A DNA stretch of 64,000 bases. It comes from Phenylobacterium sp. SCN 70-31. GTDB taxonomy: Bacteria > Pseudomonadota > Alphaproteobacteria > Caulobacterales > Caulobacteraceae. The stretch covers positions 1 through 64,000 of the forward strand of contig NZ_MEEX01000024.1 in NCBI RefSeq assembly GCF_001724605.1, in the 5' to 3' direction. Shown piece after piece: positions 35,560 to 46,605 of the stretch (its first letter is position 1; the number at the start of each line of letters is the position of its first letter). Below the pieces are notes generated by a model that did no database searches, was not told the DNA's origin, and saw only the letters and a program-made list of their open reading frames with translations. The translations under genes were made by a program, and so were the position numbers.

Positions 35560-35615
35560 CAGAACCGGATTGCGGGCGGACGCTGTCGATCATCAGCCAG
35601 GCTGTGGAGCAGGCC

Positions 35616-36212
35616 ATGCTCAGCACCTCCCGACGCGTTCTCTCCTTCGGCTCGCCGTCGGTCGTCGCCACCGCCGCCCTCGTTGCGACCGCCGTCCTGG
35701 CCTGGGCGGGCGGGGCTCAGGCCGCCGTCACCGTCCTGGGCGGAGGTCTGGCGCGCGAGTGCTCGAACGCCGCCCTCGGCGGCCAGTCCGACAGCCGCTC
35801 GGAGGAGGCCTGCACCCAGGCCCTGTCGACCGAACTGCTCGACCTGCGGGATCGGGCCGGCACCTATGTGAACCGCGGCGTCATCAAGCTCCGGCGCAAG
35901 GAGTTCGCCTCCGCCGAGTGGGATTTCAACCGCGCCATCGAGACCAAGCCCGACCTGGGCGAGGCCTATGTGAACCGCGGCGCCGCCTGGGTCGGCGCGC
36001 GGCGCTACGCGGACGGCCTGGCCGACATCAACCGGGCGCTCGAGCTGGGTGTCAGCGAGCCGGAGAAGGCCTATTACAACCGCGCGCTCGCGCACGAGGG
36101 CCTGGAGGACCTCAGGGCCGCCTACTTCGACTACCGCAAGGCCGTGGAGCTCAAGCCCGACTGGGCTCCGCCCCAGAAAGAGCTGGCGCGGTTCACCGTG
36201 GAACGCCGATAG
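35616..36212 (+). CDS. Exported TPR-repeat protein
   Basis: A 198-residue protein with a signal peptide (about 1-38, LVATAVLAWAGGAQA) and three consecutive tetratricopeptide repeats: AGTYVNRGVIKLRRKEFASA, GEAYVNRGAAWVGARRYADG and KAYYNRALAHEGLEDLRAA. TPR proteins are protein-protein scaffolds. It is probably periplasmic. The frame is open upstream into the transporter gene, but the signal peptide supports the ATG at 35616. No specific partner can be named. Confidence 0.85.
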   Translation: MLSTSRRVLSFGSPSVVATAALVATAVLAWAGGAQAAVTVLGGGLARECSNAALGGQSDSRSEEACTQALSTELLDLRDRAGTYVNRGVIKLRRKEFASAEWDFNRAIETKPDLGEAYVNRGAAWVGARRYADGLADINRALELGVSEPEKAYYNRALAHEGLEDLRAAYFDYRKAVELKPDWAPPQKELARFTVERR

Positions 36213-36233
36213 AGGCCATACGTTCGCCCCCTG

Positions 36234-36593
36234 ATGTCACGCTTGTTCGCCTGCGCCCTTTCCACGACGTTCCTGGCCCTCGCCGCGGCGCCCGCGGGCG
36301 CCTTCGCCCAGCCGACGCAGTTCCAGCTCGACGATCTCCGCGCGCGCGAGGAGGCCGCTCAGCGTCGCGCGGTCGACCAGGCCAATCAGCTCCAGGCGCT
36401 GGAGACGCGCCTGCGGGCGGAACAGGCCGTCCGCGACCTCGCCCGCCCTTCGCCGCTGGTTCCTGCGCCCGACGTTCCGCCGCGCGCATCGGCCGCCACC
36501 GCTCCCGCCCTGCAGGACTATCCCATGATCCCTGACGCCGCCCTCGCCGAGTCCAATCGCCGCGTCCGCGCGGCCGCCCGGGATCCCCGCTGA
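36234..36593 (+). CDS. Small exported coiled-coil protein, unknown function
   Basis: A 119-residue protein with a clear signal peptide (TTFLALAAAPAGAFAQ). The next 45 residues are charged and heptad-like (LDDLRAREEAAQRRAVDQ), so probably a coiled coil, followed by a proline-rich tail. I do not recognise a family. The stop overlaps the ATG of the YpfJ-type gene by one base (TGATG), so the two are coupled. Confidence 0.75.
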   Translation: MSRLFACALSTTFLALAAAPAGAFAQPTQFQLDDLRAREEAAQRRAVDQANQLQALETRLRAEQAVRDLARPSPLVPAPDVPPRASAATAPALQDYPMIPDAALAESNRRVRAAARDPR

Positions 36594-37441
36594 TGCGCTG
36601 GCGGGGCGGTGAGGGCGGCGGCAACATCGAGGATCGCCGCGGCATGGGCGCCGTGGGTGTCGGCGGCCTGGGCGTGGGCGGTGTCATCCTGGCGCTGGTG
36701 GGCTACTTCGTCTTCGGCATCGATCCTTCCACCACCCTGGGCGTGGTCCAGGGGGCGGCGCCCGCCCAGCAGCAGGAAGGCGCCCGCGGCGCGCCCGAGG
36801 ACGAGGCGGGACGGTTCGTCGACGTGGTCTCCGGCAATGTGGACGCGGTCTGGGCCCAGCTCTTCCGCCAGTCCGGCCGCACCTACGAACCGCCGGCGTC
36901 CATCGTGCTGTATCAACAGGCCACCGGCACCGGCTGCGGCACGGGCCAGGCGGCGATGGGGCCGTTCTATTGTCCGGCGGACCGCAAGGTCTATCTGGAC
37001 CTCTCGTTCTGGCAGGAGCTGGAGACCAAGTTCGGCGCCGGCGGCGAGGCGGCCCGCGCCTATGTCATCGCCCACGAGATCGGGCACCACGTCCAGACCC
37101 TGACCGGCGCGTCCGAGCGCTCGCGGCGCCTGGGCGCGCGGGGGGCCGAGAGCGGCGCCGTGCGGCTGGAGCTGCAGGCCGATTGCTACGCCGGGGTGTG
37201 GGTGGCCCACGCCGCCGCCGTGTCGGGCGGCCAGGTGGCGCTCGACGCGCGCGACATCGAGGATGGCCTGCGCGCCGCCGCCGCGGTGGGCGACGACACG
37301 CTCCAGAAGCGTTCGCAGGGCCAGGTTGTGCCCGACGCCTTCACCCACGGATCGTCCGAGCAGCGGATGCGCTGGTTCCGCCGCGGCGCCGAGACCGGGG
37401 ACCCGAACGCCTGCGACACCTTCGGCGCCCAGCGGCTCTGA
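36593..37441 (+). CDS. ypfJ: YpfJ-type neutral zinc metallopeptidase
   Basis: A 282-residue membrane-anchored peptidase of the YpfJ/KPN_02809 family. It starts with MRWRGGEGGGNIEDRRG, the family-typical opening, then one membrane helix (about 21-43), then GCGTGQAAMGPFYCPADRKVYLDLSFW and the zinc motif AHEIGHHVQ, and later ELQADCYAGVW with the third-ligand Glu and Asp, and SSEQRMRWFRRG near the end. These are highly conserved proteins of unknown substrate. It is translated from an ATG inside the preceding stop. Confidence 0.92.
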   Translation: MRWRGGEGGGNIEDRRGMGAVGVGGLGVGGVILALVGYFVFGIDPSTTLGVVQGAAPAQQQEGARGAPEDEAGRFVDVVSGNVDAVWAQLFRQSGRTYEPPASIVLYQQATGTGCGTGQAAMGPFYCPADRKVYLDLSFWQELETKFGAGGEAARAYVIAHEIGHHVQTLTGASERSRRLGARGAESGAVRLELQADCYAGVWVAHAAAVSGGQVALDARDIEDGLRAAAAVGDDTLQKRSQGQVVPDAFTHGSSEQRMRWFRRGAETGDPNACDTFGAQRL

Positions 37442-37460
37442 GCCGCGGGCGAGCCGCCCC

Positions 37461-38165
37461 TCAATCCAGGGCGACCGGCGCGGCCTCCCAGCCCAGGCAC
37501 ACCGCGACCGCCTTGCGGGCCAGGAGGTCGGCCGGGTCCACCATCTCCAGCCGCACGTCCCGCGGCGACAGCACCAGAGGAACCTCGGTGCATCCGGCGA
37601 TCAGGACCTCGGCGCCGGCCTGGCGCAGGGCTTCGGCGTGGGCCTGCATCTCGCGCGTCACGTCGGCGGACCGTTCCCCGGCCTTGATCCGTTGGAGGGT
37701 GACCATGAATGCCTCCTGGCGTTCGGGTGGCAGGCTGACGAGGCCCATGGCCCGCGCGGCGAGGTACTCGCGATACAGCTTCAGCGCGCCACGCTCGCCC
37801 AGAACGCCTGCCCGCATGGCCCCGGTCCGGCCGGCGGCCTCGGCGCCCAGGCCGATCATATCGATCAGCGGCAGGCCGCTGGCCCGCTGGATCAGGTCGG
37901 CGTGGGCGTGGGCGCTGTTGCAAGGCATGGCCAGCACCTCGGCGCCCGCCCCGCGCAGGCCGCCGGCCATCTCGGCCAGCGCGCCGCCGGCGCTGGCGCC
38001 CGGGACGCCGGGCGCGGCCGTCCGGGGATTGATGTCGGCGATCACCCGGATGTGGTCCTGGTCCTGGTGGGCGGGCGTGCAGGCCTGCACCTTCGCCAGG
38101 AAGTCCACGGTGGCCGCCGGACCCATGCCGCCCAGCACGCCCAGGACAAGGGTGGGCTGGCTCAC
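37461..38165 (-). CDS. Aspartate/glutamate racemase family protein
   Basis: A 234-residue PLP-independent amino-acid racemase. The N-terminus has GVLGGMGPAATVDFLAKV, and the two catalytic cysteines lie in AMPCNSAHAH and IAGCTEVPLVL, as in aspartate racemases. The start is a GTG. The gene converges on the YpfJ-type gene. It would interconvert L- and D-forms of Asp or a related acid, supplying D-amino acids or allowing their use; the preferred substrate is not certain. Confidence 0.9.
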   Translation of the reverse strand: MSQPTLVLGVLGGMGPAATVDFLAKVQACTPAHQDQDHIRVIADINPRTAAPGVPGASAGGALAEMAGGLRGAGAEVLAMPCNSAHAHADLIQRASGLPLIDMIGLGAEAAGRTGAMRAGVLGERGALKLYREYLAARAMGLVSLPPERQEAFMVTLQRIKAGERSADVTREMQAHAEALRQAGAEVLIAGCTEVPLVLSPRDVRLEMVDPADLLARKAVAVCLGWEAAPVALD

Positions 38166-38259
38166 GGCTGGTCTCCCGGAAGCGACATCGGGCGGGGAGC
38201 GGTGCGGCGGGCGGGTGTGAAGCCGGTGGAGCGCATGCCTGCTCCCTAGGCGCTCGTCG

Positions 38260-38688
38260 TCAGGGCTTCAACTTCGGCGGCAGGGCGGCCACCTCCTCGG
38301 GCGTCATCTTCACGATGGAATCCACGATGCAGGGCGAGCGAAAGCCGGCGCGCGAGATCGAGATATCCATGTCGATGGGCTTGCAGATCAGCGTCGCGCC
38401 CGGCGGGCTGCGGGTCACGATCGGGTCCGACGACGTGGCGCCGGCCAGGCAGGCGCCCTTCATGGTGACGCGATAGGCGCCCTTGCCCTGAACGTCGACC
38501 AGCAGGGTCTGGCGGTCGCCGATGGTGTGGTTGCGCATGTCGCTGGAGCGGAAGCAGTCTCCCGGGGCCAGCCCTGCGCCGGACGGGGGCGACGGCGTCG
38601 GCAGCGGCGAGGGCTTCTGCGCGGCGGCGCCCGTCGCGATGGCCGTGGCGGCCGCCGCGACCGCCAAGGTCAAGATCGGAAGCTTCAT
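38260..38688 (-). CDS. Small exported protein, probably DUF6491 family
   Basis: A 142-residue protein with a signal peptide (about 1-23). After a Pro/Ser-rich linker comes GDCFRSSDMRNHTIGDRQTLLVDVQGKGAYRV and MKGACLAGATSSDP, with four cysteines likely forming disulfides. I recall this CFRS..RNHT pattern from the DUF6491 proteins of Caulobacter relatives; the match is from memory. AGGAG stands eight bases before the ATG. The role is unknown. Confidence 0.75.
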   Translation of the reverse strand: MKLPILTLAVAAAATAIATGAAAQKPSPLPTPSPPSGAGLAPGDCFRSSDMRNHTIGDRQTLLVDVQGKGAYRVTMKGACLAGATSSDPIVTRSPPGATLICKPIDMDISISRAGFRSPCIVDSIVKMTPEEVAALPPKLKP

Positions 38689-38858
38689 GGGTGGTCTCCT
38701 GAGGCAGGTCCGGGAAGTCCCTCGCCTCAGGATACGTCGTCCGGCCGCCGCCGTCTGCAAGTCTGCGGCCCTCGGGCGTCCGACCTGCGAGTTCCGGCGG
38801 TGCCCCCGCCCCCCCGCCGTCAGCTCCCGCCGTCAGCCCCCGCCGTCAACCTGGGCCG

Positions 38859-41312
38859 TCAGCCCCCGAACTTCTTGGTGAACCGCACGCCGACCTTCCG
38901 GGGCGGCAGCGGGTTGGTGAACGACCGGACGAAGACGGTGCGGCCGGTCTCGTCGGTCACCGTGCCGTTGTTGTACCAGGGGTTCCCGTTGCCGCCGCTC
39001 TCGGCGAACTTGTCGAAGATGTTCTCGGCGTACAGCGTCACCGACCAGTCGCGCCCATCGCCCGACAGCGTGGCCGACAGGTTGTGCATCGTATAGTCGT
39101 CGAAGGTGATGGCGCCCCCGCGGTTGCCCACCGCCGACAGGATGTCCGACACGTAGCGGCCCGAGTAGTTCAGCTCCAGGTTCAGGCCCTCGGCGATGGG
39201 CTGCTCATAGGTGACGAACACGCTGGCCTGGTGCTTGGGCGAGCCGGGCAGGCGGTCGCCGTCGAAGGCGTCGACCAGGGTGTTGCGGAACGGATTGCCC
39301 GTGGGGTTCGTCGCGGGATCGGGGATCGTGCGGACGAACTTGGGCGCGTCGGCGGTCAGCTTGGCGTCGGTGTAGGCGTAGCTGGCCCGCACCGTCAGTT
39401 GCTCGGTCACCCGGGCGTCGAACGAGACGTCGAAGCCCTTGGTCTCGGCCCCGCCGCCGTTGCGCGTGATGGTGCCCCCGCCGTTGATCGTCGCCGACAG
39501 GAGCTGCGGATCCTTCCATTCGATGTAGTACAGCGAGGTGTTGAGGGTCAGGCGGCCGTCCAGCCACTGGGTCTTGGCGCCCAGCTCGTAGTTGATCGTC
39601 TTGTCCGGGCTGTAGGCGATCTCGTCGGGCAGGGCGCAGACGTTCTGGAAATTGCCCAGCGGCACCGGGCAGGGCGCGATGCCGTTGCCGCCGCCGATCC
39701 GATAGCCCTCGCTGTAGGTGAAGTAGGCCAGCACGTCGGGCGTGATCTGGTACGAGGTGTTGAACTTGTAGAGGAAGCCGTCGTCCTTCTGGCCGTCCGC
39801 CTCGAAGTCGAGCCGCACCTCGGTGGGCGTCCGCCCGTCCGGCGCGATGCTGGTGTAGAGCAGCGGCAGGTCGACCGCGTTCAAGGTCTTCAGTTTGTAG
39901 TCGTAGTAGCGGACGCCCCCGGTGACCTGCCACTTGTCGGTGATCTGGTAGCTGACCTCGCCGAACGCGGCGACCTGATCCAGCTTGGCCGAGCCGACCG
40001 CCAGGTACTCCAGCGAGTCGGGACGCAGCTCGGCGCCCGTGCCGAAGGCGTCGATGGCGTAGCGGTCGAAGTTCGGCGTGAACTCCTTCGAGAAGCCGTC
40101 GGTGTCGTACTTCGAGAAGAAGCCGCCCACGATCCAGCTCAGCGGCCCGTCGGTCTTGGAGACGAGGCGGATCTCCTGCGTCCAGGTCTCGTCGTCCTGG
40201 TCTTCGAGCGTGTAGCCCACGAACGAGGGGAACAGCTCGTAGCCGTAGGCGAAGCCCACCAGCAGGTTGGTCTGGTCGCGCTGGCCGCGTTCCTTGTAGC
40301 GCGAATAGCCGGTGGCCGAGGTCAGCTCGGCGAAACCGAGGTCGAGGCTCATTTCCAGGGCCAGCAGGCCGTTCTCGCGGCGGTTGGGCTCCAGCACGCG
40401 CGTGGGCGAGACGTAGCGGCCGGTGGCGATGGCGCTGCGATGGCCGCTGATGGTCCGGCCTTCCGAGCGCTGGTCCTGGTAGTAATAGGTGAGGTTGGCG
40501 TCGAAGATGTCGGTCGGGCGCCACCGGACCGCCAGGCGGCCCGAGACGGTCTTCTCGCCGTTGGCGTCCTTCTTGGGGGCCAGGTCGTAGCCCGGTCCGG
40601 CGAGGATGTTGGGATTGCTGACGCCGGGGACGCGGACCACGTAGTCGTAGTCGACGAAGCCCGTGTCCTTCAGGAAGTCGAGCGAGGCGCGCACCGCCAC
40701 GGTCTCGCCGATCGGGAAGTTGCCCGTCGCCCCGTAGTCGTAGCTCAGGCCGCTGGCCTTGGAATAGCCGTAGCCGTCGCCCCGCACCTCGAAGCTGCCG
40801 ACACCGAACTGCGGGCGCTTGGGGATGTAGCGGATCGCGCCGCCCATCGTGCCTGCGCCGTAGAGCGTGCCCTGCGGGCCCAGCAGGAATTCGACCCGCT
40901 CCATGTCGTTGAGCTTCAGGTCGATGTAGATCGGGATCTCGCCCAGATAGGTCGAGACGATGTCGCCCGCGTTGTTGCCCAGCACGTCGGTCTGGCCGAT
41001 GGCGTCGACGTTCAGGCCGCGCACGACGATCCGGTCCGAGGTCCGGCCCCCCTGGTCCACCAGATGGACGCCGGGGATGAACCCGGCCAACTCGGCCAGG
41101 TCGGTGGCGCCTTGCCGCTGGATGAAGGATTCGCCCACGGCGGCGATGTTGATCGGAACGCTCTGGACGTTCGCCTCCCGCCGCGTGGCGGTGACGATCA
41201 GTTCCTCGACTTCCGCGCCGCCCTGCGCGGCTGCGATGGCGGGCGTCGCGATCGCGACGGCGCTGATCGAAGCAAGCAGAATGCGGCGACGGTGCAGAGG
41301 CGATATCTTCAT
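38859..41312 (-). CDS. TonB-dependent outer-membrane receptor
   Basis: An 817-residue receptor of the Caulobacter/Sphingomonas type. Signal peptide about 1-29, TonB box EELIVTATRR, plug with PGVHLVDQGGRTSDRIVVRGLN and VEFLLGPQGTLYGAGTMGGAIRYIPKRP, and a barrel that ends VGVRFTKKFGG. The frame is open to 41444, but the ATG at 41312 begins the signal peptide. It is divergent from the TPR-sulfotransferase at 41432. No STN domain is present, so it does not signal to a FecR partner. Substrate unknown. Confidence 0.93.
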   Translation of the reverse strand: MKISPLHRRRILLASISAVAIATPAIAAAQGGAEVEELIVTATRREANVQSVPINIAAVGESFIQRQGATDLAELAGFIPGVHLVDQGGRTSDRIVVRGLNVDAIGQTDVLGNNAGDIVSTYLGEIPIYIDLKLNDMERVEFLLGPQGTLYGAGTMGGAIRYIPKRPQFGVGSFEVRGDGYGYSKASGLSYDYGATGNFPIGETVAVRASLDFLKDTGFVDYDYVVRVPGVSNPNILAGPGYDLAPKKDANGEKTVSGRLAVRWRPTDIFDANLTYYYQDQRSEGRTISGHRSAIATGRYVSPTRVLEPNRRENGLLALEMSLDLGFAELTSATGYSRYKERGQRDQTNLLVGFAYGYELFPSFVGYTLEDQDDETWTQEIRLVSKTDGPLSWIVGGFFSKYDTDGFSKEFTPNFDRYAIDAFGTGAELRPDSLEYLAVGSAKLDQVAAFGEVSYQITDKWQVTGGVRYYDYKLKTLNAVDLPLLYTSIAPDGRTPTEVRLDFEADGQKDDGFLYKFNTSYQITPDVLAYFTYSEGYRIGGGNGIAPCPVPLGNFQNVCALPDEIAYSPDKTINYELGAKTQWLDGRLTLNTSLYYIEWKDPQLLSATINGGGTITRNGGGAETKGFDVSFDARVTEQLTVRASYAYTDAKLTADAPKFVRTIPDPATNPTGNPFRNTLVDAFDGDRLPGSPKHQASVFVTYEQPIAEGLNLELNYSGRYVSDILSAVGNRGGAITFDDYTMHNLSATLSGDGRDWSVTLYAENIFDKFAESGGNGNPWYNNGTVTDETGRTVFVRSFTNPLPPRKVGVRFTKKFGG

Positions 41313-41431
41313 TGCGGAGTTCCCCGGATTTCTGAAAGGCTCATGCGAGCTTTGGGGAAATCTGGAGACATCCATCCGGAGCGCCGCAACCCCGACGGCC
41401 CGGGTATGCGACAGGAAGCGGCCTCGTTGCG

Positions 41432-43033
41432 GTGAGCGATACAAAAATGATGCAATTCGATCAGGGGCTCGCGGAGGCCGAAAAACTGATGGCCCGCCGC
41501 GCCTACGAGCCCGCGCACCGGATCTGCATGCAGGCGCTCGAGCGCGACCCCGAGGCCGCCGCCGCCTGGTTTCTCCTCGGTGTCCTGGCCGCGGATCACG
41601 GCAATGTCGGCCGGGCGGCCGATCTGTTCGAGAAGGCGGCGGCCCTGGCGCCGGTCGATCCGAGGCCTCGCGCCCACCTGGCGCGGACGCTCATGCTGCT
41701 CAACGAACAGGCAGATGCGGTCGCGGCCGCGGAAATCGCTGCGGCGTTGCATCCGCGCGACGCTGTGACGCTCGACACCCTGGGCGTGGTGTTCAGCCGC
41801 GCCGGCCTGCACGCCCGCGCGATCCCGTTCTTCGAGGCGGCGGTGGAGAGCCACGGACGCAACGCCGAACTGTTGTTCAACCTGGGCGCCTCGCGCCAGT
41901 TTCTCGGCGATTTCGCGGGGGCCGAGGCCGCCTACGCCGGCGCCGTCGCGGTCGACCCCGCCGCCCATCGCGCCTGGTCGTCCCGCGTCACCCTGGCGCG
42001 CCAGACGCCGGAGCGGAACTTCCGGCCCGAACTGGAACGCCTCTTCGCGACTCATGCCCACGATCCCGAGCGTGCGCTTCACCTCGCCCACGCCCTGGCC
42101 AAGACCTGCGAGGATCTGGGCGACCCCGCCGCCGCCCTGGCCTGGCTGCAACGGGGCAAGGCGCTGCGGCGCGCGCGCGCAGGCTACGATCCGGACGCCG
42201 ACGCCCGGGTGTTCGAGGCGGCGGCGGCGACGTTCGCGGCCGGCGACCGGGCCGCCGGCTTCCGGTCCGATGCGCCCATCTTCGTCGTGGGGCTGCCGCG
42301 AACCGGGACAACCCTGGTGGACCGCATCCTGTCCAGCCACCGCGACGTGGAATCGCTGGGCGAGCTGGCCAACTTCGGGCTGCTCGTGAAGCGGATGGCG
42401 GGGACGGCCTCCAGCCTCGTGCTCGATCCGCCGACCCTGCGCGCAGGCCGCGCCGTCGATCCCGAGGCTCTGGGCCGGGCGTTCCTGGACGACGTCGCCG
42501 GCCTGCGGGGCGCGAGCGCGAGGTTCGTCGACAAGATGCCGCTCAATGTCGTCTATGCCGGCCTGATCCATCGGGCCCTGCCGGACGCGCGGATCGTCTG
42601 CCTGCGCCGCCATCCGATGGATTCCTGTCTGGCCAATTACCGCCAGCTCTTCGCCACCGGCATTCCGCAGTACGACTACGCTCTCGATCTGGAGGACCTC
42701 GGCCGCTACTACCTGGGCTTCGACCGCCTGGTGGCGCACTGGCGCGCGGTCCTGCCGCCCGACCGCTTCCGCGAGGTGGCCTACGAGGACCTCGTCCACG
42801 ATCAGGAGGCCCGGACGCGCGGCCTGCTCGCCTTCTGCGGCCTGGACTGGGACCCGGCCTGCCTGGCGTTCCACGAGAACGCCGCGCCCGTCGCCACCGC
42901 CAGTTCGGTCCAGGTGCGCCAGCCGATGTACGCGTCGTCCATCGGCCGCTGGCGCGCCTATGGCGACGGCCTCACGCCCCTGCGGCGGATTCTGGAGTCC
43001 GGCGGCCTCGACGTGGAGGTCGATCGCGCCTAA
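41432..43033 (+). CDS. TPR-domain sulfotransferase
   Basis: A 533-residue protein: TPR repeats at residues about 8-245, then a sulfotransferase domain (about 280-510) whose PAPS 5'-phosphosulfate loop is FVVGLPRTGTTLVDRIL (286-296). Later family elements include FVDKMPLNVVYAG and IVCLRRHPMDSCLANYRQ (3'-phosphate binding). Such TPR-sulfotransferases modify proteins or glycans; alphaproteobacteria often encode them next to TonB receptors. The start is a GTG; an ATG at 41447 is possible. Confidence 0.9.
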   Translation: MSDTKMMQFDQGLAEAEKLMARRAYEPAHRICMQALERDPEAAAAWFLLGVLAADHGNVGRAADLFEKAAALAPVDPRPRAHLARTLMLLNEQADAVAAAEIAAALHPRDAVTLDTLGVVFSRAGLHARAIPFFEAAVESHGRNAELLFNLGASRQFLGDFAGAEAAYAGAVAVDPAAHRAWSSRVTLARQTPERNFRPELERLFATHAHDPERALHLAHALAKTCEDLGDPAAALAWLQRGKALRRARAGYDPDADARVFEAAAATFAAGDRAAGFRSDAPIFVVGLPRTGTTLVDRILSSHRDVESLGELANFGLLVKRMAGTASSLVLDPPTLRAGRAVDPEALGRAFLDDVAGLRGASARFVDKMPLNVVYAGLIHRALPDARIVCLRRHPMDSCLANYRQLFATGIPQYDYALDLEDLGRYYLGFDRLVAHWRAVLPPDRFREVAYEDLVHDQEARTRGLLAFCGLDWDPACLAFHENAAPVATASSVQVRQPMYASSIGRWRAYGDGLTPLRRILESGGLDVEVDRA

Positions 43034-43042
43034 CCTGCCGGA

Positions 43043-45023
<1,981 letters not shown>

Positions 45024-45135
45024 GCTTCGTCGCCGATCGGGCGGGGTTCGGCGCAAAGTCTGACGCCTGCGCCGTATATGCGGCATCCTTCGGCGGTCCG
45101 GTCCCGTAAAGGTTCCGGCAAAACGAGGGATATCC

Positions 45136-45639
45136 ATGCGCTGGATCATGTTCGCCGCCGCGGTTGCGGCGATGCTGTCGGCCTGTTCGAAGCCGGCAGA
45201 GCCGCCGGCCGGCCAACCCCATGTGGTGGCCGCCAATGACATCGAGGCGGGGCGCTATCTGGTCATGGTGGGCAGTTGCAACGACTGCCACACCGAGGGC
45301 TTCCCCCAGGCCGGCGGGAACATTCCCGAGGCGCAGCGGCTGACCGGCCGCGCGATCGGCTACCAGGGGCCGTGGGGCGTGTCCTACGCCACCAACCTGC
45401 GGCTGCTCGCGCAGAGCACGACCGAGGACGGCTGGGTCGAGATCCTGAAGACCAAGCCGCTGCTGCCGCCGATGCCCACCCAGAACATCTCGAAGATGAC
45501 CGAGAGGGATATGAGGGCGATCTACCGGTACATCCACGCGCTGGGCGAGGCGGGCGGGCCCGAGCCTGACAACCTCCCGCCCGGCGTCGCGCCTACGACG
45601 CCGGTCGAGAACATGGTTCCCATCCCGCCCAAGGTCTGA
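45136..45639 (+). CDS. c-type cytochrome lipoprotein
   Basis: A 167-residue protein with a lipobox (MLSACS, Cys17) and one heme-binding site SCNDCHTEG (C48, C51, H52). A methionine in PPMPTQNISKM is a candidate sixth ligand, and AIYRYIHALG matches the C-terminal helix of cytochrome c. It should be a lipid-anchored periplasmic electron carrier, perhaps for a dehydrogenase encoded elsewhere. A plausible ribosome site (GAGGGATATCC) precedes the ATG. The neighbours do not indicate a partner. Confidence 0.88.
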   Translation: MRWIMFAAAVAAMLSACSKPAEPPAGQPHVVAANDIEAGRYLVMVGSCNDCHTEGFPQAGGNIPEAQRLTGRAIGYQGPWGVSYATNLRLLAQSTTEDGWVEILKTKPLLPPMPTQNISKMTERDMRAIYRYIHALGEAGGPEPDNLPPGVAPTTPVENMVPIPPKV

Positions 45640-45657
45640 CCTGACGCTGCCGGCGCG

Positions 45658-46410
45658 TCAGGCGGCCCGTTCGCGCCGGGGACGGCGGAGCGCCGCGCCG
45701 GCCAGGCCGAAGCCGCCGATCATCAGCGCCCAGGTTCCCGGCTCGGGGATGGCGCCGGTCGGGGCGCCGGTCTCGAAGACCCGGACGCTCATGACCGAGC
45801 CCTTGATGTCGTAGGCCTGGTCGAACCCACGGCCGGCGTTCCTCACCTGGCGCAGGAAGCTCGACAGGCCCGAGCCGCCGACCGGCGACCAGGGTTCCGC
45901 CATGTCGAAGGCGATGGACGTCGGTGACGCGAAGCCCGAACTCGCCGTGTGATAGTCGTAGGCCAGCCCGCCCGTCGGTGAGGGCACGTCTCGGCCGCCG
46001 ACGCCGCTCACGTAGAGTTCGCCCGTAGGGCTGGCGGGATAGTTCACCCGCTCGATGCGGCCGTTGAACAGTTCGTCGGACTGGAAATCCATCACGTCCT
46101 GATGGCCGTTGATGGTGATCGTCAGCGAGCGGACGGGCGAGGCGTCGCCGGCGCCCGCGCGGATGTAGTCGAAGACCCCGCCACCGGGATCGTAGAGCGA
46201 CGTCGTCCCCACCGAGGGATCGAACTCATACGTGGCCGTGTAGTCGAGGCCGATCAGGTTGTACGACCCGAAGGTCAGGTCGGTCACCGCATAGGTGATC
46301 TTGCCCGAGAACGTGGCGAACAGCGCCGCGGCGGCCGGCGCGGGCGTCGCCGCCGCGCCGGTGGCGAGCACAAGGGCGGCCGCGCCGCCCGCCCAACTCC
46401 TGAAACCCAT
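45658..46410 (-). CDS. PEP-CTERM sorting-signal protein
   Basis: A 250-residue exported protein whose C-terminus ends in IPEPGTWALMIGGFGLAGAALRRPRR: the PEPxxWA motif, a hydrophobic helix and an arginine cluster, which is the alphaproteobacterial PEP-CTERM signal cleaved by exosortase. The body is a beta-rich domain of no assigned family. The exosortase gene is not in the window. The product is expected to be exported and processed at the envelope. Confidence 0.88.
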   Translation of the reverse strand: MGFRSWAGGAAALVLATGAAATPAPAAAALFATFSGKITYAVTDLTFGSYNLIGLDYTATYEFDPSVGTTSLYDPGGGVFDYIRAGAGDASPVRSLTITINGHQDVMDFQSDELFNGRIERVNYPASPTGELYVSGVGGRDVPSPTGGLAYDYHTASSGFASPTSIAFDMAEPWSPVGGSGLSSFLRQVRNAGRGFDQAYDIKGSVMSVRVFETGAPTGAIPEPGTWALMIGGFGLAGAALRRPRRERAA

Positions 46411-46558
46411 GACCTGCTCCGTTCCATTCCGCTTCGCGCCCCAGGGGCGTGGACACCGGACTAGCGGGCGCGGGCGCGCTTCGATCCCCCGTTTGGGGGG
46501 CGCTGTGGGGAGCGAGGACGATGTTTTCGCCGGAAATTCCCCCTGTGCCTGCGTTCTT

Positions 46559-46580
46559 CCCCCGATGCGGGATTCGGGGG
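46559..46580. terminator. Hairpin after the Ser/Thr kinase gene
   Basis: A 7-bp stem (CCCCCGA/TCGGGGG) with an 8-base loop lies 26 bases beyond the kinase stop on the minus strand. No T-run follows, so termination is uncertain. Confidence 0.3.
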
Positions 46581-46605
46581 CAGGGCGCGCAAGCGGGGAG
46601 CCTCT

